Below, piece after piece: positions 11,601-22,830 of a stretch of DNA of 64,000 nucleotides (the first letter of the stretch is position 1; every line of letters starts with the position of its first letter). A model generated the notes under the pieces. That model was not told the DNA's origin. It saw only the letters and a list, made by a program, of their open reading frames with translations, and made no database searches. The DNA comes from Atherix ibis (taxonomy: Eukaryota; Arthropoda; Insecta; Diptera; Athericidae). Location: positions 68,445,088-68,509,087 of the forward strand of contig OY282610.1 of assembly GCA_958298945.1 (NCBI GenBank). Direction: 5' to 3'. A program made the translations under genes and the position numbers.

Positions 11601-12370
11601 TTTCTTCTCTCTTCTTTGCCCTTTTTATTTAAAATTTTTCTTTTTTTTTCATCAAACACATCCATTATTAAAAAATTTTTCTGAATGATTTGATTTTTTC
11701 TCTTATTGCAAGTAATGCCATCGATTCTTTTTATTTTTTTGACTTTTAATTTTTGCTACTTTGTATTACATTTTGCCAATTTAGATTTGTGGAATTTTAA
11801 TTGATTTGATTAATTTTCTTATCTTTTCATTAGTTGGTTGTTGTTGTTTTGGTTTTTTGTTTTTATTTGAGAATAAATATGCCTTTTTCAATCAATTTAT
11901 ATTTTCTTCAGTTTTTAATCTATTAGTAAAGAAAATGGGCTAATTATCTTGTAGTTATTTCGTCTAAATACATACTTTCCATAACCTAAAAGCTAGGCAT
12001 TTTTATTTTTTTTGGTCTTTATTTTGCAAATGTACAACAAAAATAAACATGTAGAAAGTTGGTCATGTATTTTTTGTTGTTGTTTTCTTTTCATTATAAT
12101 TTACTTCGAAAACAAAAAAAAATTTCTTTAAGTAAAAGTATAAATTCAATTCGAACATGTGAAAAATGCACAGGGAAATTATTTCACTTATTAAAAGTAG
12201 GAGTTGCGATAGCAGCTTTTAAATAGTAAAAAATTAAGTACAAATCAACGAATTAAACTCTAAGATTTGTTTTAGATTCTAAGATGTGCATATGAAAATT
12301 TTTAATCAATAAAAAATTTTGTAACATATTGAAAATAATTGAATTAATTTATATGTGCTTCCGTTCATAA
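8620..12370. other. AT-rich DNA without a supported gene
   Basis: It contains low-complexity poly-T, (AAG)n near 9610-9640, TTG repeats near 10550-10566 and 12075, and TTTA repeats near 9500-9530. Apart from the inverted repeat at 8975 no feature could be supported. Open frames are short and of low complexity. Confidence 0.5.
8975..9038. repeat. Imperfect inverted repeat (~23-bp arms)
   Basis: CATGCCAACGTGCCCATAC at 8975 is mirrored by GTATGGGCGCGTTTGCATG ending at 9038, with two mismatches and a ~15-base loop. It may be a hairpin-forming element or a foldback remnant. Confidence 0.7.
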
Positions 12371-12379
12371 ACTATCGTA

Positions 12380-12610
12380 TTTTAAAATTATATATCCATT
12401 ATTATGGAAAATTCCAAAATATACCCTATCACAGCTGGTGTTCCTCAAGGCAGTAACTTTGGTCCAGTCCTATACAATATTTATACCTTTGCCAAAGCAA
12501 ATAATCTTGAAATTATAACTGCTGTCTATAAAGACGGTATCCCTCTTCTTACATCCCAGTCCAATATCCAAATAGCCTTAAAAAAAGCCATATTTCACAT
12601 ACTATGAGTC
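12380..12610 (+). pseudogene. Jockey-type reverse transcriptase fragment
   Basis: The frame from 12404 contains ITAGVPQGSNFGPVLYNIYT, the classic non-LTR reverse transcriptase motif preceding the active site. The following catalytic FADD/YADD position reads YKDG (~12523-12534), so the second aspartate is lost. Fragments of IQIALKKA match the helix after the active site. The frame ends at 12605. The same block recurs at 13080, so this is a separate truncated copy. Confidence 0.7.
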
Positions 12611-12619
12611 CTCCTCACA

Positions 12620-13720
12620 AAAATATTATCCTATCCTATATGAAAAATCTTATCCATCAGCTTCCCAATAAAAGTGCTTTTGGTTATGATTAAAAATATT
12701 ACCCCAACCGCTTCTATTCTCAAACAGATCTCTAAGAAAACTCTCGTGTTCATAACCTATACATTTAATAGTATTTTTCGTATTATCTATTTTCTCTTAC
12801 TTTGAAAGTGTCAGTAAATTCCTTATTCTCGTACAGACCTATCAGATTATTACCAGTCGTTCAGAACAACTTCACAATCCAACTTTATCATCGTTGCGTC
12901 TTCTCTCAAGTGAAAAGAATACTGCCCAGGCGTGTCCCTAGGTACATAGCATACCTTTGACTGAGTATGGTATGCTGATCTACACTAGAAACTTAAGACC
13001 TTCCTTCCGTTCACAAACTTTTTTATTTTAAAATCATATCACATCCAACGTGATTTCCAAGTAACAGTTAACACTATCAGCTGGTGTTCCTCAAGGCAGT
13101 AACATTAGTCCATTCCTATTTAATATTTAAGCCTTTGACATACCAACTAATCCCAAAACGATACCGCTGTTTTTGCATCTCATCCCAATATTCAAATAGC
13201 TTCCAGACACCTACAATACCATATCAAAAATCTGCAAAATTGGCTTAAGATTTGGAGGTTGAAACTAAATGAGTAGAAGAGTCTTCTTCTTACTTTCACC
13301 CTCTGCAAAAATCTCCCTATTCTTATATACGTTAATGGGACTAAATCTGGACAAACGACTTACTTGGAATGCTCACATAAAATTAAAAATACTCGAACTT
13401 AACAGATGTTATCGACTACTACTCGGACTATTGGACAACCGATCAAAACTGACATCAAAGAACAAACTTTTAATCTACAATGCTATTTTAGAATCGATGT
13501 GGATATACGAAATTGAACTCTGGGGTTCTATTAATAAAATAAATCCTCCAACAACTCGTTGATGCTCCATTCTATGTTCCTAACAAAAATTATTCATAGT
13601 AACTATGTGTTTATCGTAATTAAATGTTTCATTCCCGATCATCCTACCATTATAATCCTCTTGTTAGAAAGCTCTCCACCGTTACTTTATCTATAAACAC
13701 TTATTGTCGTTTAAAGATAA
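12620..13720 (+). pseudogene. Degenerate Jockey-type reverse transcriptase
   Basis: In broken frames: early RT motifs (LPNKSAFGYD near 12660; YRPIRLLPVV near 12830-12865), SAGVPQGSNISPFLFNI (near 13078-13130), the active-site region, frameshifted, near 13150-13190, then a long open stretch 13330-13560 with LGLNLDKRLTW-like residues, LNRCYRLLLGLLDNRSKLTS, and YEIELWGS. This is the thumb region typical of Jockey elements. A C-terminal HYNPLVRKL piece follows near 13645. No ORF1, 5' end or poly-A tail is visible. It is dead through stops and indels. Confidence 0.7.
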
Positions 13721-13834
13721 ATTGGCACAGAGTTCTCGCGAAACGTTTAAATGGCTTTTATTTAAATAAATTCCAATGGGTGTTCCTCTCCTGTCATTGT
13801 AGTGTCTTTGTTATCAAATCTGCTTGTCATAATG

Positions 13835-14770
13835 TTTATGTACAGAGTAACGAGGTCAATTGGTTTGGCTGCCATTTTAGTTTGGATGACATTTGTATGT
13901 TGGCATTTGACAGTCAGAACATCTAACGCCGCTTATCATCTAACGCGTGTTAAGCATATGCCGAGCCACTCATCCATTCAGTGTATAATGAATAATTTTG
14001 AAAATATGCATACACTGGGAGATAAACCGAAGACTGGACGAAAATTTTTTAACTAAAAAGATTGATGCAGTGCGGCAGAGTGTTGTTGAATGTCCGGATA
14101 TCTTTCAGCAGCACCGTGCTCAAGAATTGGAAATATCTCCAACATATTTTTCGTTTAAAATTCTCAAAAAAAATTTGCACTTTTAGCCGTGCAAAATTCA
14201 GCTGACTCGTGACACAACAGCTGCAGGTAAATGACCATGAACGGCGGCAAGACTGGAGTGCTCGAGTATATTATGGAGCTCCGTATAGACGACAACCATT
14301 TCTGGCAAAAAATCACTATGAGCGACGGAGCCCACTTCGAATTGGCTGGCTTTGTTAATAAACAGAAAAGCCGCTATTGGGGCACTGAAAACCCTCAACT
14401 GATAAACCAAAGACCACTACACTCTCGTGTATGGTGCGGCATTTGGGCTGGTGGCATCATTGGACCATATTTTTTTGAGGAACCTGGCAGCAATGCTTCA
14501 ACAATTACTGATAACCGCTATCAGGACATGTTGGAAAACTTTCTTCTGCCGGAATTGGACCAATTAAGCCTACAGAACATGTGGCTCTAACAAGACGATC
14601 TCACATCACATACAGCTTGTGTTGCGAATAATGTCAAAAAGCGGCGATATCGACTGGCTCCCACGATCCCCTGATTTGAACCCTCATGATTTTTTCGTCT
14701 AAGGTTACTTAAAAGAAAAGGTGTACACTAACAAACCAACCACAACCTCGACGCTATAGAACTTTTTTTT
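13835..14770 (+). pseudogene. DD41D-like transposase relic, group 2
   Basis: The 5' end (TGGCTGCCATTTTAGTTTGG, ~13868) matches the ends at 36541 and 36862. It encodes SHSSIQCIMNNFENMHTLGD (13970-14030), an IDAVRQSVVECPD piece, then a long open stretch 14231-14590 with GAHFELAGFVNKQKSRYWG (first-Asp region, ~14320), RVWCGIWAGGIIGPYFFEE (~14428-14485), and FLLPELDQLSLQNMW (~14540-14585). The second-Asp block follows as QDDLTSHTA after a stop. The third block is degraded near 14660-14700. The 14231-14590 stretch preserves the fold well, so this copy is fairly recent. Confidence 0.7.
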
Positions 14771-14774
14771 AGAA

Positions 14775-15295
14775 TATTAAGATGCGGTCCATTTTAATTT
14801 TTATTCTCTGGACCCCGTTTGGATTTCTATATAATTCTCTAAATGGTAAAACACTGCGATTACTTTTCTATTTTTTTAAAAATTGTGTTTGAGAGGCTTT
14901 TGTTATAAAATACCTTCAAAAACCATCAAATTCTATGAAAAACTTTGTACTTTTTGGTAAACTTCCATTTTTGTCTATTAGAAAAATATTAACTTATGGT
15001 ACTCCAAAAAATAAAATATAATAAAAATTCTGTGTTGAAAATATTGTATTATGAAATTCTGTAAAAATAAGGAGGACTCACCTAAAATAATTATTAAAAA
15101 AAGGATTAAATTTAAAGTCAGATTTGAGAATTCATAAAAGCATCACCAACTACTCTAGAAAATCTATAGACCATTGTTCCTTAAGTCTCCAATGAGTGTT
15201 TACGGGGAGGGCAGTACAGGAAATTTTTGATAGCGGGAAATACACGGGTCCTGAACAAAGGGAATATTTAGATCAATTTTTACAGAGGATCTTTA
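14775..15295. other. AT-rich DNA, no supported feature
   Basis: Only a short repeat is visible: TTTACAGAGGATCTT appears at 15278 and again near 15303. No coding signature was found. Confidence 0.45.
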
Positions 15296-15299
15296 ACAA

Positions 15300-16100
15300 C
15301 AATTTTACAGAGGATCTTGGATTATAAGGCCTGGACGCGATAGGATTTGGAGCGATTCGTTGAATCACAAAGTAAAAGTTTACTTTTAATTGTCAGTTTT
15401 AAGCATTTGTTCAGTAGTCTAAGAAGTTGGCGGTAACGCCTAGTTGCTTCAAGCTTTTCTAGTCTAGTATGTGGATTCCATATTATTCTCTTGTCCCAAA
15501 TAAAGTACTTTATCATATTGTGGAATCATGTTGGTATTAAGAGATTAAGGGGTAGGTTTCCCTTGACAAGAAGTGCAGGTAATGTAGGCACTCTTCTGTT
15601 CGTTTACCCTCAGTCTCCATCTCTTAAACTAGGATTGAAAATTATTGGAAGTTATGTCAGGATTTGTATGGGCAGCAAGTATGGCTAGCATAAGTGGCAA
15701 TGTTAGTATTAGCAATAGATGGGATGTCATATAAAATGGGATCAAGGATACTACCTTGTGGGACTCCAGCTAGAAAAGGATATATTTCTGAGAATTCTTA
15801 GTTAATTGTAACTTGGAAATGACGTTGGGAGGAATATGAATTTATGATAAGATAGTATGTTGAAGGACGAAATCTCTTAAGATTCCAGAGGAGTCCAGGA
15901 TGTCACACACGATCAAATGTTTGGCAGATATCTAAAAATACTCCTGGGAAACACCTTTTCCTCTTAAGAGAGGATGCAATGTGATTAATAACGTGATGGC
16001 ATCGGAAGCTGAATTGGTGATCACGAATAATGTTTTCATTAACTACAAAAGGATAGAGTCATTTAAATAGGAATTTTTGTTATAAAATGTTTTAAAAGTT
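15300..16100 (-). pseudogene. Jockey-type reverse transcriptase relic
   Basis: On the minus strand, motif order is correct from high to low coordinates: RDHQFSFRC-like (~16020), GVFLDICQTFDRV (catalytic Asp region, ~15930), LPSTYYLIINSYL-type strand (~15850), AGVPQGSILDPILYDI (~15765-15715), ATYASHT in place of the YADD box (~15690; catalytic aspartates lost), and LEKLEATRRYRQLLRLLNK with LTIKSKLLL (15460-15360). Several stops. It is opposite in orientation to the copy at 12620, so they are independent insertions or an inverted rearrangement. Confidence 0.65.
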
Positions 16101-16333
16101 CTTTTAAGAACCTGTTATTAAACAATGCGAGCGAACTATTATTGAAGCTAAGATTTTAGTACAGTGGGCCATTAGCGACTAAGATTTTTTTTTTTAGTGA
16201 AGACATTCGAAGAGTTCTAGTAAAATATTTGTTAATTATAGTTTAAAGATAGTAAAAAGACGATTTTTAACAAAAACAAAAGAAAAACAATAAGAGAATT
16301 ATTGGAATAAGAATATGAGAGGCTTGTTATAAA

Positions 16334-16704
16334 GATGAACAGAATGGTTTCTTTTACTGAAGGATCGCTTAGAAGCAGACACTTTGGAGCAAAATTCTTC
16401 TGAAGAAAATATAGTTTCAAAGAACACTGAAGAAGAATGCTTTCCTTTACCAAATGATCGCTTAGAAGTAGATACTTTCGATCCAAATTTTTTTGAAGAC
16501 GATACAGATTCAAAGAATGATGATAAAGAATTGTTTCCTTTATCATACGATCGCTTAGAAAAAGATACTGACATATCTAATAGGGGCAAGGTCATGAAAA
16601 ATTGGGATAATAAAATGGATCTCGATGATGACGACAAAGCATTGAAAGAAATAAGAGAACTTAGTGTATCTTCTGAGTCTGTACATTTCTTTTCCAAATA
16701 TTAA
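16334..16704 (+). CDS. Acidic open frame with 31-residue repeats, unknown function
   Basis: An uninterrupted ~120-codon frame contains three copies of a 93-bp unit. Each carries an L..DRLE motif (LLLKDRLEAD, LPNDRLEVD, LSYDRLEKD at about 16350, 16448 and 16541), and the first two continue into an acidic stretch with DSKNDD or VSKNTEE. The repeat is a multiple of three and the frame stays open, which favours past coding function. There is no ATG at its head and no known domain. It lies between retroelement relics and may belong to an unidentified element. Confidence that it is expressed is low. Confidence 0.25.
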
Positions 16705-16709
16705 ATGGA

Positions 16710-17325
16710 ATAAAGTCTAACACCAATTTCTTCCAAGCTTCGAACTTTCATTTTAGAAAATTATTCTTCTAAAATGTGGTCCTCATTAGAGAACCAAATC
16801 ACTATCAATTTCAGGTATATTAAAATTATTTTACCCGAACGAAATGGGCGATAATAAAGCTAGCAGAATCCTACAAAAAAATATCCTTAATAAAAAGATA
16901 TAACATCGAAAGAATTTTATTTCTAACAACACCAATAGAAGACTGATGGATAATCTAAAGTAGAAATTTATCAAAATTATTGTATATAAACCCATGGAGT
17001 CCTTGACCATTAACAAATGATAAAAAAGATCCAATGCACTGCACTTGTATTGAAAGTTTATCACTGAATAAAATAATAGTTATGATTTAAAATATTTGAT
17101 TGCCATTTTAACGCGGATACTATTATTTATATGAATTTGGATGTTCAGGTATTTGGTTGATTTTGAATTCCTTTTTATTGTAAAAATATCACCAAAAATA
17201 TGATAATATGAAATGTTAGGCAATGATAATCTGATGGGATAAATAGGAAAGGAACTGTTTTAGACAGAGATAATGCTTTCTTACAGAAAGCTACAATAAC
17301 AATGATATATATTGTAAGACTAATG
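16710..17325. other. AT-rich DNA, no supported feature
   Basis: I looked on both strands for continuation of the flanking retroelement relics and found no clear motif. Frames are short and interrupted. Confidence 0.4.
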
Positions 17326-17329
17326 GAGG

Positions 17330-17600
17330 TTAAGTCTTCGATAGCTGTTTCTGGGTAACCACCAAATTGAGGATACGTATAGCAGCTCTTGAACGAGGGG
17401 ATTAGTATGATGGGAGGTATTGGTATGGAACTTTTCGAGTACGGAATATTTTTGATAGAAAGAATTGGATTCGACCAAAATTGAAAGGCTTAGTAGGAAA
17501 CCAGAGTTCTAGTCTGTAAGTACATATGGGTTTCAGTTGGGCATTGTATAAAAGTACTTGGCAGTCTATAGTAACCAGAACTCGAAATAGTTGGTGATAC
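17330..17600 (-). pseudogene. Possible Jockey C-terminal fragment
   Basis: On the minus strand a HHTNPLVQEL segment (~17410-17380), followed by RRLN-like residues, recalls the H-NPL-L pattern at the end of Jockey reverse transcriptases (compare HYNPLVRKL near 13645). The flanking sequence is too decayed to confirm, and it is not collinear with the minus-strand relic at 15300-16100. Confidence 0.25.
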
Positions 17601-18120
17601 CAACAGTAAGCTCAGAACTTCGGTGTGTTATTGTATGGTACTACCATTTATGTGTATGTTCACGGCAGAGTGCAAAAGATACTTCGGTAGATTGGGAATA
17701 TTTAATAAAAAAATTTGCTTTTGGGATTGAAAGAATCCAGTATCATACGACGGCGGGAGAACCCGTCAGAGTGACTGAAAATTCAATGCCGTAAGTCCAA
17801 ATAAGTTTGAGTGATCTGCTAATTTCAAGTCGGTTTAGTTAACTATCCAAAAAAAAATCCCGCCAATGGTGCAGACGATTTACGTAAAGCAATTTAGCTG
17901 ACGTAGGACATTCATTTTTAACTTTGTAAAAATTTTACTCAAATAGTTTCGAAATTTATTGTGATATCATAGCCATAGACTTTTGCATAAAATGTGACCA
18001 AAGACTCTACCTTATGGAACACCAGCTATAATAATTAAAAATACAAGAGAATAAGATTTAAAAAATAAGAAGAACAGAGTCTATTTCGGTCTGACCATAA
18101 CCTTATGTATTCTTCAGAAA
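17600..18120. other. Unassigned sequence
   Basis: A 67-codon frame at 17591-17794 is of moderate complexity (for example SVDWEYLIKKFAFGIERI) but has no recognised domain. The rest is AT-rich. Confidence 0.3.
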
Positions 18121-18121
18121 T

Positions 18122-18370
18122 TTGGGTTCTCAGCAAAAACCATTGCGAACTCTTGTCCGCGTTCAAAAGGACGACAAAAAACGCCCGGTTTTACATCAAA
18201 TTAAGCTTAATAGACTATGGTGGGCTGGATACTTAATCCCTATGGATAAGGAAGACCCTACCCGCAAAGTCTACAGTGGCTCCATTTATGGGCCCAGAAA
18301 ATAAGGTAGAATGCCAAAAATAATCGGAGAGTGTCGAACTGAAAGACCGCGGCACATAACCGAGACGTCT
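18122..18370 (+). pseudogene. Non-LTR retrotransposon C-terminal fragment
   Basis: The frame reads LNRLWWAGYLIPMDKEDPTR (18212-18270), then GPRK, a stop, and GRMPKIIGE. This is the LRWAGHVARM ... PKKV ... GRRKRGRP pattern near the end of many non-LTR reverse transcriptase proteins. It is truncated on the 5' side. The clade cannot be fixed from this short piece. Confidence 0.5.
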
Positions 18371-18419
18371 GGAGTTCTTTGATGATAATGATGGGCAAGT
18401 AAGATTGAAAAAAATTAAA

Positions 18420-19450
18420 TTAAAAAATTAATTTAAAATTTAATGAAGAGAAAAATTTGCAAATAATGGAGCAGAGGTAAAAAAATAGAAAATCAAAAAA
18501 AATGTCAGACAATGACTGTGTTAAGATGACAATGCCGATAATGCAGGTATTTTGTAATTTGCTTCTTCTTCTCACGTCTGATTTATAATAAAATGAAGCG
18601 CAAAAAAAAAAACATAATAAAATGATCACGGGTACTGGGCTGGAGAATATGAAGGTAAGGTAAGGAAAAAAGAAGCAATAACAAGTAGAAACCTGAGAAT
18701 TATAAGAAAATAATGGAAATTGTGAAAATTGAAATGAAAACCGTTGACAGAAATTATGAAGAAACACACACACACCCATCCACAAACAATTTGTCAATGA
18801 AGGGCAATTCCATACACGATAGCTCCGAAGCTTTATAACTTTTTATTAGCCAATAAAGTGTACAGTGTGATCTTACCATTACACATTTTGCGCTCATCAA
18901 TTTTCTTTTCTTTTTCCATGTTAATATTTTTGTTTTGCTTTGGAAAAAAATTGTTTTTTTTTTGGGGCTAATTAATTTGGATACTTTCGAAACTTTTCAT
19001 ATATTGTGTGAATAAAAGAAATCTTTTTCTTATGCCTTAAAATTAAGATATTATGTAACATCATCGGTTTTATACTATATTTAGTTACTAACAAGTAATT
19101 TTCGTTTTTGTCATTTGCGTTTGCCGTTTTTATTTTCTCCAAAGATCTCATGATAAGTTTTGATTATTTTTATTTGGGGAAATATTTTTGATTATTTTAT
19201 GAAGAGAAAAAATTATATTGTATTTTTTCAGGAGGTACATACATATTGTTAAAATCGGATATCTAAATTGTTCCTGGTTCAATTAACCCAGAAAAAAGGC
19301 TAAGATGGGAGTAACTTTCAAACAATTTAGGCAATATTGTTCTCAGATAAGAAGGAAAAACCTTCAAATATAAATTAACACAAGACTGTGTATAATTTAG
19401 TAAATATGAACATCAGTAGTTATCCATTATAGAATTTAAAAATTATAACA
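18420..19450. other. AT-rich DNA, no supported gene
   Basis: The minus-strand frame at 18797-18420 is Phe/Leu/Cys/Ser-rich and comes from A/G-rich low-complexity DNA; I treat it as chance. No repeats of note. Confidence 0.5.
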
Positions 19451-19454
19451 CTGT

Positions 19455-20390
19455 CATTTGACAGCTGTCAAACATACATACCATTTAAGGTAGCAGGTGT
19501 TTAGCTTAAAGAATCATTTAACCATCAAATAACAAGTGAAAATTATGAAAACTTTCTTCAAAAAAGAAAAGATTCTGCCGTAGCCACGATTTGCACAATT
19601 CTTTTTAATCGATGAGGCTCATTTATTGCTTGGTGGATGCATCAAGGTGACTGTGGAAATATTAAAACTTGGTCAATAAGGTGACTGTGGAAATGCGAAA
19701 AGAGACTGTCTGGTGCGTATTTGGTATGAAAGTGTCATTTACCCCGTATTTTTTGAAAAAGAAGAATGAGAGAACGTTTCGTTAATTTCTTATTCTGCCT
19801 CAACTTAGAGATATTAATTTAAACCATGTAGTTTTAAAAAAAAAACCCAAGAGCCACACAGCTCAACAAGTTTTGGCTTTATTGAGCGAAAAGTTTCCAA
19901 AATAATAAACTTTATTCTGCCTCAACTCAGAGATTTTCATTTGAACCATGTGGTTTTGAAAAAAAGCCACAAGCCACATAACACAACAAGTTTTGGATTT
20001 TTCGCGCAAAATGTTCCTAGATGTGTACCTGATAATCAACTTTGTTTTGCTTTAACTTACAGATTTTAATTTAAACCATATTTGTTTTTTTAAAAAAAAC
20101 CACAAGCCACACAGCATAACAAGTTCTGGCGTTATTGAGTAGGAAGTTCCTCGGATGTGGCCTGTCGAGATTTTATGATGTCTATTAGCCTCCGAAATTT
20201 TGAAATATGATGCGGTTGGACACCTCCTTGTAAAATTACATTAAATATTGTCATTAGACGGACAATCTTTAATCTTAAAAAGCATTTAAATACAAACATC
20301 TCTCAATTATTGGCCGGAAATGTGCGAAAAATTCATCAAAAACTACCTGAAAGGGATCGAGTTCTACAAGCAGTCTCGTAGCAACTAATT
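19455..20390 (+). pseudogene. DD41D-like transposase relic, group 1
   Basis: The 5' end CTGTCATTTGACAGCTGTC (19452-19470) matches the group-1 copies. Remnants: FLIDEAHLL (first Asp region, ~19600), TVWCVFGM-like core (~19708-19730), then NLNHVVLK...SHTAQQVLALLSEKFP covering the second-Asp block, a worn third-block remnant near 20160-20230, and a C-terminal IIGRKCAKNSSK...RDRVLQAVS-type end near 20310-20380. The second-Asp block is present three times in tandem. Many stops; non-functional. Confidence 0.6.
19791..20160 (+). repeat. Three tandem copies of the transposase second-Asp block
   Basis: A ~122-130 bp unit repeats from about 19791, 19913 and 20043. Each copy has a TTCTGCCTCAACTCAG-like start, an AACCATGTGGTTTT-like core and CAAGAGCCACACAGC-like stretch ending near TTCC. 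The copies differ by ~10-20%, so the triplication is old. Confidence 0.75.
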
Positions 20391-20404
20391 GTTTTATGTT
20401 ATTA

Positions 20405-20450
20405 TATTTTATGCATAAAATATATATTTTATGCATAATAACAAAATAAC
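20405..20450. repeat. Palindromic AT-rich repeat
   Basis: TATTTTATGCATAAAATA at 20405-20422 is a perfect 18-bp palindrome, and ATTTTATGCATAATAAC follows directly. It lies just past the end of the transposase relic and may derive from its terminal sequence. Confidence 0.5.
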
Positions 20451-20454
20451 CAAA

Positions 20455-21560
20455 GTTTTTGTCAAAATCTAAATTTATAATGTTTTATTACTTTCCGAAG
20501 CATAATTTGGACACGAATTCAAATGAGATAATTTTCCATAACCCTTTTTTCTTAATTGTCAGTAAACACCATCTATTAATATTTATAATCATTGCAGAAC
20601 TAACTGTATAAATTATTTAAATACTTTATCCACTATCGGCAGTAATTATTTGTTATTTGATTGTTTAGGAAAATACTTAAAGTGCACATTTTTTTTGTAG
20701 CGATCAATCTGCCATCTATACGTTAAAAATTTAGAAAGTCAATCGGATATATATTTGGTGATAGTTTCCGAAAAATATCTGGCATTTTCCAACCGCCACC
20801 AGGTGTTACTGTCTTTGCTATCATTTTCTACTATTTAATACTATTATACGCAACCAAATGGCACTCTCTTCGCTGACACATTTGAATTGTTTCAACTATT
20901 CCAAATTATAACTGCCAGTGCATATATTACAATGTTAAAATATTTTTACGATTGAGAAACCTCAAAGATAATGTAATTTTCCATAAAATTTAGTTAATTT
21001 TGATTTGTTCTTGAGCTTCATTAATATCACAACCTTCTTTTCAGTACGTTGGCCTTAGTTCAATGAAATTGGGGCTGTATCAATCACATGCTAGCAATAA
21101 TTTAACCGTTGGTATCTCGTTTTGACAATATGACTTTTCGCTGCTGATGACCAAAAATGTGTCATAAAAAGGATTTATTTATTATTTTTTTACAAGATTA
21201 TTAAAACTATAATTATTCTAATAAAAATTAACATTCTTGTTGGTTTTTTTTTTGTGAGGCCATTTTAATAGCACGGCATCTATGAGGCTATTTGGTAACT
21301 TCAAGTCTCGTTTGGGTGGGTGCTACCGGTTTTCTAAATGAAGTTGGTCTATTTTTAGTAGGTGGGAACAATTTGAGTTAGTTAGATTTTGTGGAGCATG
21401 TTAGTATGTTTGATCAGATTGAAAAGGGATCTCTAGGAGCTCAACGATAACGTTTGCTGACATTTGCTCAATATGTGTGGAATATGTGGGAGAACATAAT
21501 AGAATAGCCAGAAACAATATTTGTGGTTTTTAAAAAGAAAATTATGGGTTAGAATAGGAT
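20455..21560. other. AT-rich DNA, no supported gene
   Basis: One segment (20702-20832) is open for ~49 codons after a TTTTTTTTGTAG acceptor-like site, with a possible donor after CCACCAG at 20802. No homologue or partner exon is recognised, so I do not call an exon. Confidence 0.4.
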
Positions 21561-21562
21561 GC

Positions 21563-21702
21563 CAGAATTTCGGTAAGAATGTTGAGTAGACTAGTTTATT
21601 GGTAGTTGGCCAGTGAGATGTCTAAGAAGGTCTCACTATTTAATATCGGACTGACAAACTACCATCAAACCAATCTACTCAACATCCTTACCGAAATTCT
21701 AG
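21563..21702. repeat. Long imperfect inverted repeat
   Basis: Arms 21563-21607 and 21657-21702 are reverse complements with several mismatches and small indels (CAGAATTTCGGTAAG against CTTACCGAAATTCTAG). The ~50-base spacer holds a smaller hairpin (GTGAGATGTC...GGTCTCAC). It abuts the 3' end of the RNase H relic on the minus strand. Confidence 0.75.
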
Positions 21703-21990
21703 CTACAAAAACTGTTCAAAATTTGGATAGGGTGTTAATAGGCGAGGTATATTAGGAAGATCTGTCAGCATAAGACACCGGAGAGTTTCTTCAACCACCT
21801 GATCAGAACGATAATTTTCCTTAATTCCCACATGCCCCGGCACCCAACACAATTCGACACTCCTATTTTTGAGTAAGCTGTTTCGAATCTGATTGAGTAC
21901 AGAATCATTTAAAGGGTCACGAATAGCCTTAAGAGCGGCTTGGCTGTTAGTAAGGATTATACTATTATGCATTTATAGCCCACATCTCTC
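21703..21990 (-). pseudogene. RNase H domain of a non-LTR retrotransposon
   Basis: The minus-strand frame carries ILTNSQAALKAIRDP (canonical ILTDSQAALKAI, with catalytic Asp changed to Asn), VLNQIRNSLLKNRSVELCWV and PGHVGIKENYRSDQ, where the last Asp-containing box is kept. An RNase H domain after the reverse transcriptase is typical of I-, R1- and LOA-type elements. The upstream half of the domain and the reverse transcriptase are missing, so it is a truncated remnant. Confidence 0.7.
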
Positions 21991-21999
21991 CACAGTACG

Positions 22000-22690
22000 G
22001 ATCTGCCCTGTACGGTAAGATTCCATAATGCAGATCACGGATTTGGGTAATATGGACCTCGATAACTACAAAGAAATTTTTATTAAGATCGGTCGCCTCA
22101 TCCGTCCAACTGTTCAAAAAAAATAGGTTGCCTACAGATAGACTAGTCGGTAAAGGCCCTATTTAACTTATTTAGAGTTGTAGATATACTCAAAACCAAG
22201 GCTTTCATAATTAAATATAGAAAATTAAGATGTTTGTTTAGATTTATGAAATAAATTTAATAGAAAATATTGGGCTTCTAGAATATATCTCTTCAAAACA
22301 GGGGCTTTGGCAATAAATATGTTAATTTATATTTGCAATTTTTTTAAAAGCTTTGATGTTACTAAAAAAAATTCTATTATTACAAATAAAGATCGTGTGA
22401 ATTTTGTTGTGTTTCCTAACAATAAACTGTGAGATTTCTATGTACGAATTTAAGTAACAATTATGAGAATTTTTTGGTGTCAAAATATTGTCGCAATGAA
22501 ACCCCATAATGCAATTTCAATTTTATATTCTTTCAAAATGAATTTGAATAGAAACACTTAATTATGTATTTTGAAATATATGTTCTTGTTGTACATTATT
22601 TTAAGATTTGTTGTGTTTTCATGCCCAATAAAGCTTTTTTTTTTAAATAATCTTGGAACTCAAAACTTTTTTGTTATTCAATAAGAGTTA
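22000..22690. other. AT-rich DNA, no supported feature
   Basis: The first ~170 bases are of higher complexity and may continue the retroelement, but no motif survives. The rest is AT-rich. Confidence 0.4.
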
Positions 22691-22830
22691 ATGGACCACG
22701 ATCATTTTGTGTAGACTTTTATCCAAAACTAATCAGAAGACGTAATTTTGATTGAACTACTGAAAATTTATTATTACTAAATTAGCGTATATGCGCTTAA
22801 ATTAACAATTTTTCGCAAATTTCTTCAAAT

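Noticed and set aside
16232..16697. Minus-strand frames of 104 and 132 codons
   Set aside because: They are antisense to the 93-bp repeat frame; the repeat structure explains their length and no domain is present.
18420..18797. Minus-strand frame of 125 codons with hydrophobic stretches
   Set aside because: It comes from A/G-rich low-complexity DNA; residues are mainly Phe, Ser, Leu and Cys, and no homologous motif is visible.
20702..20832. Exon-like segment after TTTTTTTTGTAG
   Set aside because: A single acceptor-like site in T-rich DNA is expected by chance; the donor is weak and no partner exon or domain was found.
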